A stretch of 64,000 bases of DNA from Daejeonella rubra (GCF_900103545.1 NZ_FNHH01000007.1:108652-172651), one strand, 5' to 3'; counted from the stretch's first letter, positions 43,472 to 52,806 are shown. Numbers and translations are program-made. The notes: generated from the letters alone by a model not told the origin.

Positions 43472-43891
43472 TTGAATAGAACTACTTTAAAATTTGAACT
43501 TGACCTTGACTTCGTGTTGCTGGCTGTTACTTCGCAACTAAAAGACTATATGTTTTGTTTTAAAATTAATAAGCAACTTGGAACTGATTTTTGCAAGGTT
43601 ACTGATTTAGAGCTTCCCTTCAATGCCAGCGACGAAATATTTTATTTTAGCAGATATTTTTTTCTGATGCCTGAAACGGAAACAGAGCTGTATATCATCG
43701 CCAATAAAGGTACGGAAGGTTTTCTGGTGCCCGAAATGAAAAAGGCAGATTTCTTTTTATTAATCAGGAATTACATTGATGAGGACGACCTGAAGCTGAT
43801 AATTAGTAAGTTAAATAAGATTCCGGAGGTGCTGGTTGCAGTGGAAGTTGACCCTAAAAAATTGAAATCCAAAGAAAATCTCATATTTTAG
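43472..43891 (+). CDS. IPExxxVDY family protein (TTG start)
   Basis: 139 residues. The family name motif is degenerate but present near the end (KIPEVLVAVEVDPKKL), and the N-terminus TLKFELDLDFVLLAVTSQLK is typical. Function is unknown; the gene usually neighbours acpP or pyk in Sphingobacteriaceae, as here. No ATG precedes the conserved part and an in-frame stop lies 6 bp upstream, so TTG at 43472 is the start that keeps the whole N-terminus. Pyruvate kinase follows after 66 bp. Confidence 0.82.
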   Translation: MNRTTLKFELDLDFVLLAVTSQLKDYMFCFKINKQLGTDFCKVTDLELPFNASDEIFYFSRYFFLMPETETELYIIANKGTEGFLVPEMKKADFFLLIRNYIDEDDLKLIISKLNKIPEVLVAVEVDPKKLKSKENLIF

Positions 43892-43957
43892 CCCTTTGGT
43901 ATTGGTGTATTTAGTACACAGTTACTTAAAAAAATAATTCAAATAAATAAATTGCTG

Positions 43958-45388
43958 ATGAAAACGGTTCATAACAGAACTAAAATTGTAGCCACATTAG
44001 GCCCTGCTTCTTCAACGAAAGAAGTCTTGTTAAACATGATTAAGGCTGGTGTTGATGTTTGCAGATTAAATTTTTCCCATGGTAGCCAGGAAGATCACCA
44101 AAAAGTGATCGATGTTATCCGGGATATAAATAAAAAATATAAAACCAATGTTGGGATACTTGCCGATTTGCAGGGACCAAAGATCCGGATTGGTTTAGTG
44201 AAGGATGGGGGTGTTAATCTGGCGAGTGGCCATAAGATCGAGATCACGACCAAAGAAATGATCGGTGATGAAAAACAGATCTATATCACGTATCAGAGTT
44301 TCCCGAGTGATGTTCGTTCGGGCGAGATCATTCTGCTTGACGATGGTAAGATCCAGATGAGGGTGCTTAGCACCAACAACAAGGATACTGTTCAGTGTGA
44401 AGTGGTTTATGGCGGTGTACTTACATCCCGTAAAGGGGTGAACCTTCCCAATACTAAAGTTTCAATTCCAAGTTTAACGGAAGAGGATCTGGCTAACCTC
44501 GAGTTTGCTTTGAAAAATGATGTGGAGTGGATCGGATTGTCATTTGTACGTTCTGCTGAAGATATCATTGAGCTAAAGAGAATAATTGCAAGAAGTGGTA
44601 ATGCCGCCCGTGTAATTGCCAAGATCGAGAAGCCGGAAGCCATTGATAATATTGATGAGATCATCGAAGTGACTGATGGTGTGATGGTTGCACGTGGTGA
44701 TCTGGGTGTTGAAATGCCTATGGAGCAGGTTCCATTGCTGCAGAAAATGATCGCCAGAAAATGCCGTGCTGCTTCAAAGCCGGTTATTGTAGCAACTCAA
44801 ATGCTTGAAAGCATGATCACTTCTCCGCGTCCTACACGTGCTGAAGTGAATGATGTAGCCAATTCTGTTCTGGATGGCGCTGATGCAGTGATGCTGAGCG
44901 GTGAGACATCTGTGGGCGAATATCCATTGATCGTGATCGAAACAATGCATAAGATCGTCAGGAATGTGGAGGAGAATGATTATCCATTCAGTACTGCTAA
45001 AGTTTTGAATGAAAAATCTCCGACCTATATGGGTGATGCAGTATGCGGATCGGCTGTGTTTCTTGCAGAAAAAACCAATGCTGTGGGTATAATTTCAATG
45101 ACTTCTTCCGGCTATACAGCCTTTGAAATATCTAGTTATCGCCCTAAGGCGGCTACGTTTATCTTCACCAGTAACTTAAAACTTTTGAATACCCTGAGTT
45201 TACTTTGGGGTGTACGTGGATTTTACTATGATAAGTTTGAAAGTACCGATAAAACTATCCGCGAAGTGAACCAGATTTTAAAATCAGAGAAGCTGGTAGA
45301 GCCCGGAAATGTGGTGATCAATACTGCGGCTATTCCGATCGAGAAAAAAGGGAAGACCAATATGATCAAAGTAACGATCATTGAATAG
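43958..45388 (+). CDS. pyk: Pyruvate kinase
   Basis: 476 residues from the ATG at 43958 (MKTVHNRTKIVATLGPASST). Domain A holds NFSHGS, the K+/Mg2+ site ARGDLGVEMP and MLESMITSPRPTRAEVNDVA; the C-terminal allosteric domain starts near residue 345. It converts phosphoenolpyruvate and ADP to pyruvate and ATP. A strong hairpin terminator (45433-45462) follows. It may be cotranscribed with the preceding IPExxxVDY gene. Confidence 0.97.
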   Translation: MKTVHNRTKIVATLGPASSTKEVLLNMIKAGVDVCRLNFSHGSQEDHQKVIDVIRDINKKYKTNVGILADLQGPKIRIGLVKDGGVNLASGHKIEITTKEMIGDEKQIYITYQSFPSDVRSGEIILLDDGKIQMRVLSTNNKDTVQCEVVYGGVLTSRKGVNLPNTKVSIPSLTEEDLANLEFALKNDVEWIGLSFVRSAEDIIELKRIIARSGNAARVIAKIEKPEAIDNIDEIIEVTDGVMVARGDLGVEMPMEQVPLLQKMIARKCRAASKPVIVATQMLESMITSPRPTRAEVNDVANSVLDGADAVMLSGETSVGEYPLIVIETMHKIVRNVEENDYPFSTAKVLNEKSPTYMGDAVCGSAVFLAEKTNAVGIISMTSSGYTAFEISSYRPKAATFIFTSNLKLLNTLSLLWGVRGFYYDKFESTDKTIREVNQILKSEKLVEPGNVVINTAAIPIEKKGKTNMIKVTIIE

Positions 45389-45432
45389 ATCCTGATCTTT
45401 ACAGAGTATTTGTACGGGTTTAAAGCCTGTTA

Positions 45433-45462
45433 AAAAAGCCGGTGAGAACCGGCTTTTTTTTT
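45433..45462 (+). terminator. Intrinsic terminator of pyk
   Basis: AAAAAAGCCGGT and ACCGGCTTTTTT form a strong stem with loop GAGA, followed by nine T residues, 45 bp after the pyk stop. Confidence 0.9.
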
Positions 45463-45507
45463 GTAAATTCAAGTGTAATAAAAATCAGCTAAAAGCTCAC
45501 TTTTTTC

Positions 45508-45600
45508 GAGTTTTCCACATAGTTAAGTTCCTTTAAACCATTGCGTTAATATCTAATTGAGTGCTGGAGTATTGATACACTAACAATCTGTGGAAAACTC
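45508..45600. promoter_or_regulatory. Inverted pair of DnaA-box-like sites upstream of nrdJ
   Basis: GAGTTTTCCACA (45508-45519) and TGTGGAAAACTC (45589-45600) are exact inverted copies 69 bp apart. Each contains TTTTCCACA, a one-base variant of the DnaA box TTATCCACA. The right copy ends 28 bp before a candidate -7 element (45628). DnaA control of ribonucleotide reductase is known for E. coli nrdAB; here it is inferred from sequence only. The rest of the 311-bp gap shows no riboswitch. Confidence 0.5.
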
Positions 45601-45627
45601 TGATTACATATAAATGTCGCCAACATA

Positions 45628-45635
45628 TAGATTTG
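45628..45635 (+). promoter_or_regulatory. Candidate -7 element of nrdJ
   Basis: TAGATTTG matches TAnnTTTG, 65 bp before the nrdJ start. The -33 region is weak, which would fit a promoter that depends on an activator or is tuned by the adjoining DnaA-box-like site. Confidence 0.35.
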
Positions 45636-45699
45636 ATTAAAAACCCCCAAACATTTTTTTTAGGGTAACTAACTCAATTCCAACATTAATCAATTCAAG

Positions 45700-48600
45700 A
45701 TGGGTAAATCTTCTACAAAACCAGCTGCAAAAGGAACCGGAAAAGGTCTCGGATTCCAAAGATATTTCACCAAAGAGGGTGTAAACGTTTATGATCTCTT
45801 CAATTATGAGAAACGTACCTCGGTGATTCGTAACCCAGCAGGAGATGCCGTGTTCGAAATGAAAAATGTAGAAGTACCCGATAGCTGGAGTCAGGTTGCT
45901 ACTGATATTCTGGCCCAAAAATATTTCCGTAAAGCTGGAGTGCCTCAGCCAGATGGAACAACTTCATCAGAAAACAGTATCAAGCAGGTAGCACATCGTA
46001 TGGCTCATTGCTGGCAATCATGGGGTGAACGTTACAATTATTTTGCAAGCAAAGAAGATGCTTCCATATTTTATGATGAGTTGGTTTACACGATTGTAGG
46101 CCAGCTGGCCGCACCAAATTCACCACAATGGTTCAATACAGGTTTACACAGCTCCTATGGCATCACAGGAAAGCCACAGGGACATTACTTTGTAAATCCT
46201 GACACTGATCAGCTTGAGAAATCAACCTCTGCCTATGAACGTCCTCAGCCTCATGCCTGTTTCATCCTTTCTGTAAGTGATGATCTGGTTAATGATGGCG
46301 GTATCATGGATCTATGGGTTAGAGAAGCAAGAATATTTAAATACGGATCCGGTGTAGGTACAAACTTCTCAGCTATCCGCGGAGAAAGTGAAAAACTTTC
46401 AGGCGGTGGCTACTCCTCAGGATTAATGTCATTCCTGAAAATAGGTGACCGCGCTGCAGGAGCGATCAAATCTGGTGGTACCACACGTCGCGCTGCGAAA
46501 ATGGTATGTCTGGATCTTGAACATCCTGAAATTGAAAACTTTGTTAACTGGAAAGTTGAAGAAGAGAAAAAAGTTGCAGCCTTAATTGCAGCAGGTTACT
46601 CATCAGATTACGAAGGCGAAGCATACCGCACAGTTTCAGGACAGAACTCAAATAATTCTGTTCGAGTTCCTAACACTTTCTTCAAAGCACTTGAGGAAGG
46701 GGGAAACTGGGATCTGATCGGCCGCATCAGCGGAAAACCGGTTAAATCGATCTCAGCAGAAAAATTATGGCAGGATATTTCTTTTGCTGCCTGGGCATGT
46801 GCTGACCCTGGTATACAATACGATACAACCATTAACGAATGGCATACCTGCCCTGAAGGCGGTCGTATCAATGCATCAAATCCTTGTTCAGAATATATGT
46901 TCCTGGACAATACTGCATGTAACCTGGCTTCAATCAACCTGGCGCATTTCTTTGATCCTCAAACATTAGTATTTGATGTGAAAGGTTTTGAGCATGCATG
47001 CCGTGTATGGACCGTTGTATTAGAGATCTCAGTTTTAATGGCACAATTCCCTTCCAAAGAGGTTGCGCAATTATCATACGATTATCGCACACTTGGTTTA
47101 GGTTATGCTAACCTTGGATCTATGCTGATGGTTGCTGGTATTCCTTATGACAGTGATAAAGCCCGCGCAATTGGTGGTGCGATCACAGCGATCATGACAG
47201 GAACAGCTTATTCAACTTCAGCAGAAATGGCCAAAGAGCTGGGAACATTCAAGAAATTTGAAGAGAATAAAAAGCATATGTTACGTGTGATGCGTAATCA
47301 CCGTTATGCTGCCTACAATAACGATGCATACGAAGGACTTGAGATCGCGCCTCCGGGAATCGATCCTAAATACTGCCCTGATTATTTATTATCAGCTGCA
47401 TGTAATTCATGGGATAAAGCAGTAGAACTAGGTGAGAAATACGGATACCGCAATGCGCAAACTACTGTAATTGCACCAACCGGAACAATCGGTCTGGTCA
47501 TGGATTGTGATACAACCGGTATCGAGCCTGATTTTGCATTGGTAAAATTCAAAAAATTATCAGGTGGTGGTTATTTCAAGATCATCAACCAGGGTGTTCC
47601 TGCAGCTTTGCGTAATCAGGGTTATAAGGAGCATGAAATTGAGGCGATCGTTAATTATGCGAAAGGTGCTGCAACACTTGAAGGTGCCCCTCATATCAAT
47701 TTCGATAGCCTTGCTGCCAAAGGATTCACTCAGGATGAACTGGAGAAAATTGACAAATCATTGCTTGCAGCATTCGAAATTGGTTTTGTATTCAACCAGT
47801 GGAGCCTTGGCGAAGAGTGCTTAAACCGTTTAGGCTTCAAGTCTGAGCAGTATTCTTCTCCTGATTTCAATCTGTTACGTTCAATCGGATTCAACCGTCA
47901 GCAGATCGCTGAGGCGAATGAGTTCATTTGCGGAACAATGACAGTTGAAGGTGCTCCATATTTAAAAGAAGAACACTATCAGATATTTGATTGTGCTAAT
48001 AAATGCGGTCAGAAAGGTGAGCGCTATATTCATGCTCACGGACACATTAAAATGATGGCCGCAGCACAACCGTTCCTGTCAGGTGCAATCTCTAAAACAG
48101 TTAACCTGCCAAATGAGGCTACTGTTGAAGAGATCAAGGATTGCTATGAATTATCATGGAAATTAGCTCTTAAAGCAAATGCATTGTATCGTGATGGTTG
48201 TAAATTATCTCAGCCATTATCTACTAAATCATCTGACAGTAAAGAGGATAAGTTAGATACTGTTGAAGAAGTATTGGGTCAGGCTGCCAATGTTAAATTG
48301 AGCGATCTTACCGCTGACCAGGTATTGGAGGCTGCAAGAGCAATTCTGGAGCGTTCTACCGATACCAAGTTCAAGCGTCAGTTATCTTCTGTTGTGGAAC
48401 GTAAGAACCTGCCTGGCAAACGTGGCGGATTCACGCAGAAAGCGGCAGTTGGCGGACAAACAGTATTCGTTCGTACAGGACAATACGAAGATGGTACATT
48501 AGGAGAGATCTTTGTGGACATGCACAAGGAAGGTGCAACTTTCCGCTCATTGATGAACTGTTTCTCAATTGCTGTATCTGTGGGTCTTCAGTATGGAGTT

Positions 48601-49017
48601 CCATTGGAAGAGTTCGTCGATAAGTTTACGTTCACCCGTTTTGAGCCATCTGGCATGGTTAGCGGTCACGATAACATCAAAAGCGCAACTTCAATTGTAG
48701 ATTATATCTTCAGAATGCTTGGATATGAATACCTGAACCGTACTGATCTGGTACATGTACTGACTGAGCAGAAAGTTATTTTAGGCAATCCTCAAATGAC
48801 TGATGAAGATGTGAATACAGATACTACCAACACATTTGCAGAAAAGCCGGTGAGTGTTTCAACTTCTACTTCCGGTTTAAAGCTGAAGCCTGTACTTGAT
48901 ATTTCAGGTGGCGGCCAGTCGGATGCACCTGCATGCGGTAATTGCGGTCATATTATGGTTAGATCCGGTACTTGTTATAAATGTTTGAACTGCGGTACGC
49001 AGGGAGGATGTAGTTAA
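45700..49017 (+). CDS. nrdJ: Vitamin B12-dependent (class II) ribonucleotide reductase
   Basis: 1105 residues. The barrel carries the class II features: HACFILSVSDDLVNDGG, the NxCxE radical-site motif NPCSEYMFLDNTACNLASIN (cysteine near residue 396), and PTGTIGLVMDCDTTGIEPD. A C-terminal zinc-ribbon-like tail CGNCGHIMVRSGTCYKCLNC supplies the cysteines that re-reduce the active site. With adenosylcobalamin it reduces ribonucleotides to deoxyribonucleotides without oxygen dependence. It stands alone between two terminators; no nrdR gene or B12 riboswitch is seen next to it. Confidence 0.96.
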   Translation: MGKSSTKPAAKGTGKGLGFQRYFTKEGVNVYDLFNYEKRTSVIRNPAGDAVFEMKNVEVPDSWSQVATDILAQKYFRKAGVPQPDGTTSSENSIKQVAHRMAHCWQSWGERYNYFASKEDASIFYDELVYTIVGQLAAPNSPQWFNTGLHSSYGITGKPQGHYFVNPDTDQLEKSTSAYERPQPHACFILSVSDDLVNDGGIMDLWVREARIFKYGSGVGTNFSAIRGESEKLSGGGYSSGLMSFLKIGDRAAGAIKSGGTTRRAAKMVCLDLEHPEIENFVNWKVEEEKKVAALIAAGYSSDYEGEAYRTVSGQNSNNSVRVPNTFFKALEEGGNWDLIGRISGKPVKSISAEKLWQDISFAAWACADPGIQYDTTINEWHTCPEGGRINASNPCSEYMFLDNTACNLASINLAHFFDPQTLVFDVKGFEHACRVWTVVLEISVLMAQFPSKEVAQLSYDYRTLGLGYANLGSMLMVAGIPYDSDKARAIGGAITAIMTGTAYSTSAEMAKELGTFKKFEENKKHMLRVMRNHRYAAYNNDAYEGLEIAPPGIDPKYCPDYLLSAACNSWDKAVELGEKYGYRNAQTTVIAPTGTIGLVMDCDTTGIEPDFALVKFKKLSGGGYFKIINQGVPAALRNQGYKEHEIEAIVNYAKGAATLEGAPHINFDSLAAKGFTQDELEKIDKSLLAAFEIGFVFNQWSLGEECLNRLGFKSEQYSSPDFNLLRSIGFNRQQIAEANEFICGTMTVEGAPYLKEEHYQIFDCANKCGQKGERYIHAHGHIKMMAAAQPFLSGAISKTVNLPNEATVEEIKDCYELSWKLALKANALYRDGCKLSQPLSTKSSDSKEDKLDTVEEVLGQAANVKLSDLTADQVLEAARAILERSTDTKFKRQLSSVVERKNLPGKRGGFTQKAAVGGQTVFVRTGQYEDGTLGEIFVDMHKEGATFRSLMNCFSIAVSVGLQYGVPLEEFVDKFTFTRFEPSGMVSGHDNIKSATSIVDYIFRMLGYEYLNRTDLVHVLTEQKVILGNPQMTDEDVNTDTTNTFAEKPVSVSTSTSGLKLKPVLDISGGGQSDAPACGNCGHIMVRSGTCYKCLNCGTQGGCS

Positions 49018-49050
49018 GATTAAAGTTTAAAGGCGAAAGCTAAAAGCTTA

Positions 49051-49080
49051 AAGCCCTGCCTGAAATGGTGGGGCTTTTTT
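49051..49080 (+). terminator. Intrinsic terminator of nrdJ
   Basis: AAGCCCTGCC pairs with GGTGGGGCTT (two G-T pairs) around TGAAAT and is followed by six T residues, 34 bp after the nrdJ stop. Beyond it, up to 49406, the AT-rich gap contains no gene that I can support. Confidence 0.85.
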
Positions 49081-49406
49081 GGTTGAAGAGATTTAATGTA
49101 AAATTTTATGTTTGGATAATTTGTGTTTAAACGTGTAGATTCCTTTATAAACTGATGTGGTTCAAGCAGGTTAATAGTTAGCTGAAAGTCTTGAAAATAT
49201 TTCAAATATCTTCCGAAAGCATGAAGGATAAAAGCAGCCTGAAATGAGGGTTTGATTGCTGAAGAAAAATTTAAGGAAATCTTCGTATTATATTTGAAAT
49301 TGTAAATTACACTTTATATAAGGTTTTCGGAATGCTAAATGACAGATTAGCCAGATATGTTGCCTAATCATTTATAAGACATAATAATCATTCAAAATTG
49401 CATATC

Positions 49407-49988
49407 ATGACAATGGGAAATAAAAAGGAATTGTCGCCGGGACATTTTGAAGAATTGCTCAGAGTAATGAAAAGCCGTTTTGAGAAGAACATGAACCGCC
49501 ATAATGGTCTTGAATGGTCTGATGTTCAGACAAAACTTGAAGCCTGTCTGATGACTGGCCGTGAAAAACTATGGTCGCTCAATGAAATGGAAAGAACAGG
49601 TGGTGAACCGGACGTGGTTGGCTATGATAAAAAGACGGACGAATACATTTTTTATGATTGTTCAGCTGAAAGCCCTAAAGACCGCAGAAGTATTTGTTAC
49701 GACCATGAGGCTCTGGAGTCAAGGAAAGAACATAAGCCCCAAAATAGCGCTATTGATATGGCCGCTGCCATGGGCATTGAACTTTTAACAGAAGAGCAAT
49801 ATCGGGAATTGCAGAAACTTGGAAATTTCGATACGAAAACATCGAGCTGGGTTCAAACACCTCCAGAAATCAGAGAGCTCGGTGGGGCTCTCTTTTGTGA
49901 TCGCCGTTACAATCATGTCTTTGTGTATCATAACGGTGCGGAATCTTACTATACCGCCAGGGCATTCCGGGGCTTGCTAAGGGTCTGA
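49407..49988 (+). CDS. DUF4256 family protein
   Basis: 193 residues from the ATG at 49407 (MTMGNKKELSPGHFEELLRV). The conserved blocks are MERTGGEPDVVGYDKKTDEY, YDCSAESPKDRRSICYDHEA and GALFCDRRYNHVFVYHNGAE, which define DUF4256. The family is widespread in bacteria, cytoplasmic by sequence, and without known function. It is a single gene with its own spacing on both sides. Confidence 0.85.
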   Translation: MTMGNKKELSPGHFEELLRVMKSRFEKNMNRHNGLEWSDVQTKLEACLMTGREKLWSLNEMERTGGEPDVVGYDKKTDEYIFYDCSAESPKDRRSICYDHEALESRKEHKPQNSAIDMAAAMGIELLTEEQYRELQKLGNFDTKTSSWVQTPPEIRELGGALFCDRRYNHVFVYHNGAESYYTARAFRGLLRV

Positions 49989-50103
49989 ATTGTCCGGACA
50001 ACTAAACTCTGATCTTATATCCTCATTGTCAGATAATTGTTAGTTTTAAGGGATAGCTTGGTTCTTTTATATATATTCAGTTTTTAAATTCTAAATTTAT
50101 CTC

Positions 50104-50613
50104 ATGAAAACACTTCTCTTAGTACTTGCAATGTTCATTACCGCGCCGCCATCGATCCATACCTTTAAGGTTCAGGACATTGACGGAAAAAATCTTGATC
50201 TTAAGAAATACAAAGGCAAAAAGATTCTGATCGTTAATACTGCTTCAAAATGCGGTTATACCAAACAATATGCAGATCTTCAAAAGCTTGCGGATGCATA
50301 TAAAGATAAATTGGTGGTTATCGGCTTCCCGGCAAATAATTTTGGCGGACAGGAACCTGGTGAGAATTTAAATATTAAAGAATTCTGTCAGAAGAATTTC
50401 GGTGTGACCTTTGCACTTGCTGAAAAAAGCAGCGTGAAGGGAGCTGATATTTCTCCGCTGTTCAAGCATCTGACCACTGCAGAAAATCCTGATTTTACAG
50501 GTGACATCAAATGGAATTTCGAGAAATTCTTGATTGATGAAAATGGACAGCTGATCCACAGATTCCGTTCTGCCGTTACACCAATGTCTTCTGAGATCAC
50601 TAAACACTTATAA
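50104..50613 (+). CDS. Glutathione-peroxidase-like peroxidase, secreted
   Basis: 169 residues with a short N-terminal signal (MKTLLLVLAMFITAPPSIHT). The catalytic Cys50 is in NTASKCGYTKQY, the Gln in FPANNFGGQEPG and the Trp in IKWNFEKFLID; CQKNFGVTF supplies a resolving cysteine, so electrons likely come from thioredoxin rather than glutathione. It reduces peroxides, probably in the periplasm. A DUF4440-like gene follows 11 bp later in an apparent two-gene operon. Confidence 0.9.
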   Translation: MKTLLLVLAMFITAPPSIHTFKVQDIDGKNLDLKKYKGKKILIVNTASKCGYTKQYADLQKLADAYKDKLVVIGFPANNFGGQEPGENLNIKEFCQKNFGVTFALAEKSSVKGADISPLFKHLTTAENPDFTGDIKWNFEKFLIDENGQLIHRFRSAVTPMSSEITKHL

Positions 50614-50624
50614 TCAGGAAACTT

Positions 50625-51071
50625 GTGAAAAAACTCTTAATTCTATTATTCGTTGCTTTCTCTTTTACAGAAGCACGTTCGGCCCAATTCACATCAGGTG
50701 ATGAGGATCAATTGAGCAGCCTGATCGATAGCTTCTCTGTTGCTATTGTTAAAAAGGATAAAGCATGGATGTTATCGCACCTGAGCGATGCCTGTAAAAT
50801 GTATGAACCTACAGGCAATACACTGAACCGGGCAGGTATCATCATGACCTTTACTGAAGGAGTTTATAATATCAGTAAGTCGGATGCTGTAAACAGGACC
50901 TTTAAAATTGATGGGGCAGATGCAGATGCCTCAGCTGATTTTAATGTGGAGGGTATTGGTAAAGTAAATGGTGGTGAAATGGATATTACAGGCAGCTATC
51001 GCTTTAACCTCAAGTTTAAAAAATCAGATATCGGTTGGCAGATCTCTGAGATCGTTATTAACCAGAGCTAA
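50625..51071 (+). CDS. Secreted NTF2-like (DUF4440) protein, GTG start
   Basis: 148 residues; the start is GTG at 50625, 11 bp after the peroxidase stop, and gives a clean signal peptide (MKKLLILLFVAFSFTEARSA). The mature chain LSSLIDSFSVAIVKKDKAWM, GSYRFNLKFKKSDIGWQISE has the NTF2/SnoaL fold pattern. It is the third protein of this fold in the window. It probably shares the transcript of the peroxidase and ends at a bidirectional terminator. Confidence 0.75.
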   Translation: MKKLLILLFVAFSFTEARSAQFTSGDEDQLSSLIDSFSVAIVKKDKAWMLSHLSDACKMYEPTGNTLNRAGIIMTFTEGVYNISKSDAVNRTFKIDGADADASADFNVEGIGKVNGGEMDITGSYRFNLKFKKSDIGWQISEIVINQS

Positions 51072-51104
51072 TATCATTTCTGAAATCGCAAATTTCAAAT
51101 CAAT

Positions 51105-51138
51105 AAAAAAAGCCATCCGAATACGGATGGCTTTTTTT
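51105..51138. terminator. Bidirectional terminator
   Basis: A run of A, the stem AGCCATCCG / CGGATGGCT with loop AATA, and a run of T lie between convergent genes ending at 51071 (+) and 51153 (-). It works in both directions. Confidence 0.9.
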
Positions 51139-51152
51139 ATTAAACAGCTTTA

Positions 51153-51755
51153 TTATTTAAAGCTGTAGGCAAGGCCAAGATTAATGACCTGATTCTTTAG
51201 ATCACGATTGTTAGTATTCTCTTTGTAAAGATTCTGCAGATCAGCAGCATAACTCGCATTAAATAATACAGAACCAAAGTTATAGCTCAGTCCGGCTTTT
51301 GCTCCAGCTAATGATTTGCTGTAATTGCTATTATCGCCTTCAAAAGTTGTAGTTGAACCATTGGCATTCACAATTTTAGTCTCCTGATCAACAAAGAATG
51401 CTACCTGCGGACCAGCATAAATTCCAAATGCAGGTGTTACATTGTATTTAGCCATTAATGGCAGGTCGATATAAGAGATCTTCGTCTTAACTTCGGCATT
51501 TCCAAAGGTTGTAAATTGAGATCCTTTCTGTGAAAATTCAACAGAAGGCTCGAATGAAAAGCCTGAAGCAACCGGAATATTACTAAATAAACCTGCTGAA
51601 AATCCAGCGGTAAAATCACTGTTTGGATCAGGGCTGCCTGAAAACTTAGCGATGTTTAGTCCGCCTTTTACACCTAATGTAGGTGATGTACTTGTCTGTG
51701 CCTGAGCAAAGCCTGCAAATAGCAGACCTGCACCCAAAATCATTATTTTTTTCAT
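51153..51755 (-). CDS. Outer-membrane beta-barrel protein (PorT-like)
   Basis: 200 residues from the ATG at 51755 with a signal peptide (MKKIMILGAGLLFAGFAQAQ). GVKGGLNIAKFSGSPDPNSD, FSFEPSVEFSQKGSQF and ISYIDLPLMAKYNVTPAFGI are the repeated strand and turn motifs of the small PorT-type barrels (outer membrane beta-barrel, eight strands). Closely similar in plan to the gene at 52195. Function unknown; members are general envelope proteins. Confidence 0.87.
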   Translation of the reverse strand: MKKIMILGAGLLFAGFAQAQTSTSPTLGVKGGLNIAKFSGSPDPNSDFTAGFSAGLFSNIPVASGFSFEPSVEFSQKGSQFTTFGNAEVKTKISYIDLPLMAKYNVTPAFGIYAGPQVAFFVDQETKIVNANGSTTTFEGDNSNYSKSLAGAKAGLSYNFGSVLFNASYAADLQNLYKENTNNRDLKNQVINLGLAYSFK

Positions 51756-52194
51756 AGTCTTATGTTCTAATTTAATTACAGGACAGTATGAAACAATCAT
51801 GCCAAAGAGCTAATATTATTAATAAAAAAATATTAAACTATTGATAAATAGATGGTTAAATATTTTTTTATTTAGTATGATAGTTTAGAATTTTGATCTC
51901 TGTTGTCCGGATAAAATTGCTGGATGTCTTTTTTAGCAAAGGTTAATTTGATTTGCGCTCATCGCAATCGGGTTCTGATAATTTTTCATTGATGAAAATT
52001 GAATCAGGTCCTGGCGGGTATGGGTAGGTAAAGGGTTTTAATTAATTGAATTGCTTGTTAAAGAACTAATGACTAAAAAATTTAACTATTGAGGTAATTA
52101 AGAATAATGCGCACACGAGCGCATACGTGGATACCATCAACTAAAGGTAAAATATCGGTTGGTGTACCGAAGGCAACACCAACCGAAGGATGAT
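51756..52194. other. Intergenic region between the two barrel genes
   Basis: 439 bp, AT-rich, with no supported gene. It carries a hairpin at 52155-52186 just after the stop of the next barrel gene and must hold the promoter of the barrel at 51153. No other repeats were found. Confidence 0.5.
52155..52186 (-). terminator. Hairpin after the second barrel gene
   Basis: TCGGTTGGTGT and ACACCAACCGA form a perfect 11-bp stem with a 10-nt loop, 9 bp beyond the minus-strand stop, followed on that strand by TATTTTACCTTT. A probable terminator with a weak U-tract. Confidence 0.7.
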
Positions 52195-52806
52195 TTAGAA
52201 TTTAAACCCTAAACTAACCTGATAAACCTGATTTTTATAAACAGGTGTTTCATTCGTTCCGTCTCCATTGTTTTTCTGGAAATCAAGAGCATAACGACCA
52301 TGAAGACTTACTTTATCAGTTAGACCTAATCCAACGCCAACTACGCCTCCAAAAAGACTTTTCTTTAAGTTATCGTTCTCAGCTCTGATGGTATTTTGGT
52401 AAGAATCAGATCCTTGCGTAAAGCTTTCCTTGGTAGAAGTAAGGAATGAAACCTGTGGACCAACAACTATACTGAACTTATCAGTTGCATTGATCTTTGC
52501 CAGGATTGGTAGTTCAATAAAATTGGTAGTTACTGTATACTCATTTGGTCCTCCCAATAAGCTGTTTCCGGAGGTTTTATAACCTTTTTGGGAGAACATC
52601 AATTCTGGAGCGAAGTCAAGGCTCTTAACGATAGGGATCACAGTAAAGATACCTGCATTAAATCCGGTCTTAATTTCTGTATTGAAATCAGAATCACCGG
52701 TCTTTATAATATTTGAGAAATTCAAACCACCTTTAACGCCAATTGATTGTGCATTTGCAGCTCCTGCAAATAATACACCTATAGCCAAAATCATTACTTT
52801 TTTCAT
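52195..52806 (-). CDS. Outer-membrane beta-barrel protein (PorT-like), paralogue
   Basis: 203 residues; signal peptide MKKVMILAIGVLFAGAANAQ, then GVKGGLNFSNIIKTGDSDFN, LDFAPELMFSQKGYKTSG, TNFIELPILAKINATDKFSI. It aligns block by block with the neighbouring barrel at 51153 (same signal type, SQKG, LPxxAK), so the two arose by duplication. The barrel ends with YQVSLGFKF, a normal C-terminal BAM signal. Function unknown. Confidence 0.87.
   Translation of the reverse strand: MKKVMILAIGVLFAGAANAQSIGVKGGLNFSNIIKTGDSDFNTEIKTGFNAGIFTVIPIVKSLDFAPELMFSQKGYKTSGNSLLGGPNEYTVTTNFIELPILAKINATDKFSIVVGPQVSFLTSTKESFTQGSDSYQNTIRAENDNLKKSLFGGVVGVGLGLTDKVSLHGRYALDFQKNNGDGTNETPVYKNQVYQVSLGFKF

Noticed and set aside
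45508..45600. Replication origin suggested by two DnaA-box-like sites
   Set aside because: Only two sites, no AT-rich unwinding element with iterons, and no dnaA, dnaN or gidA nearby; promoter control is simpler.
45464..45699. Possible cobalamin riboswitch upstream of the B12-dependent ribonucleotide reductase
   Set aside because: No B12-box (GCCACTG-like) or multi-stem layout is present; the only strong structure is the 12-bp inverted pair, better explained as protein sites.
49020..49205. 61-codon minus-strand frame after nrdJ
   Set aside because: It runs through the nrdJ terminator and an intergenic repeat and has no recognisable domain.
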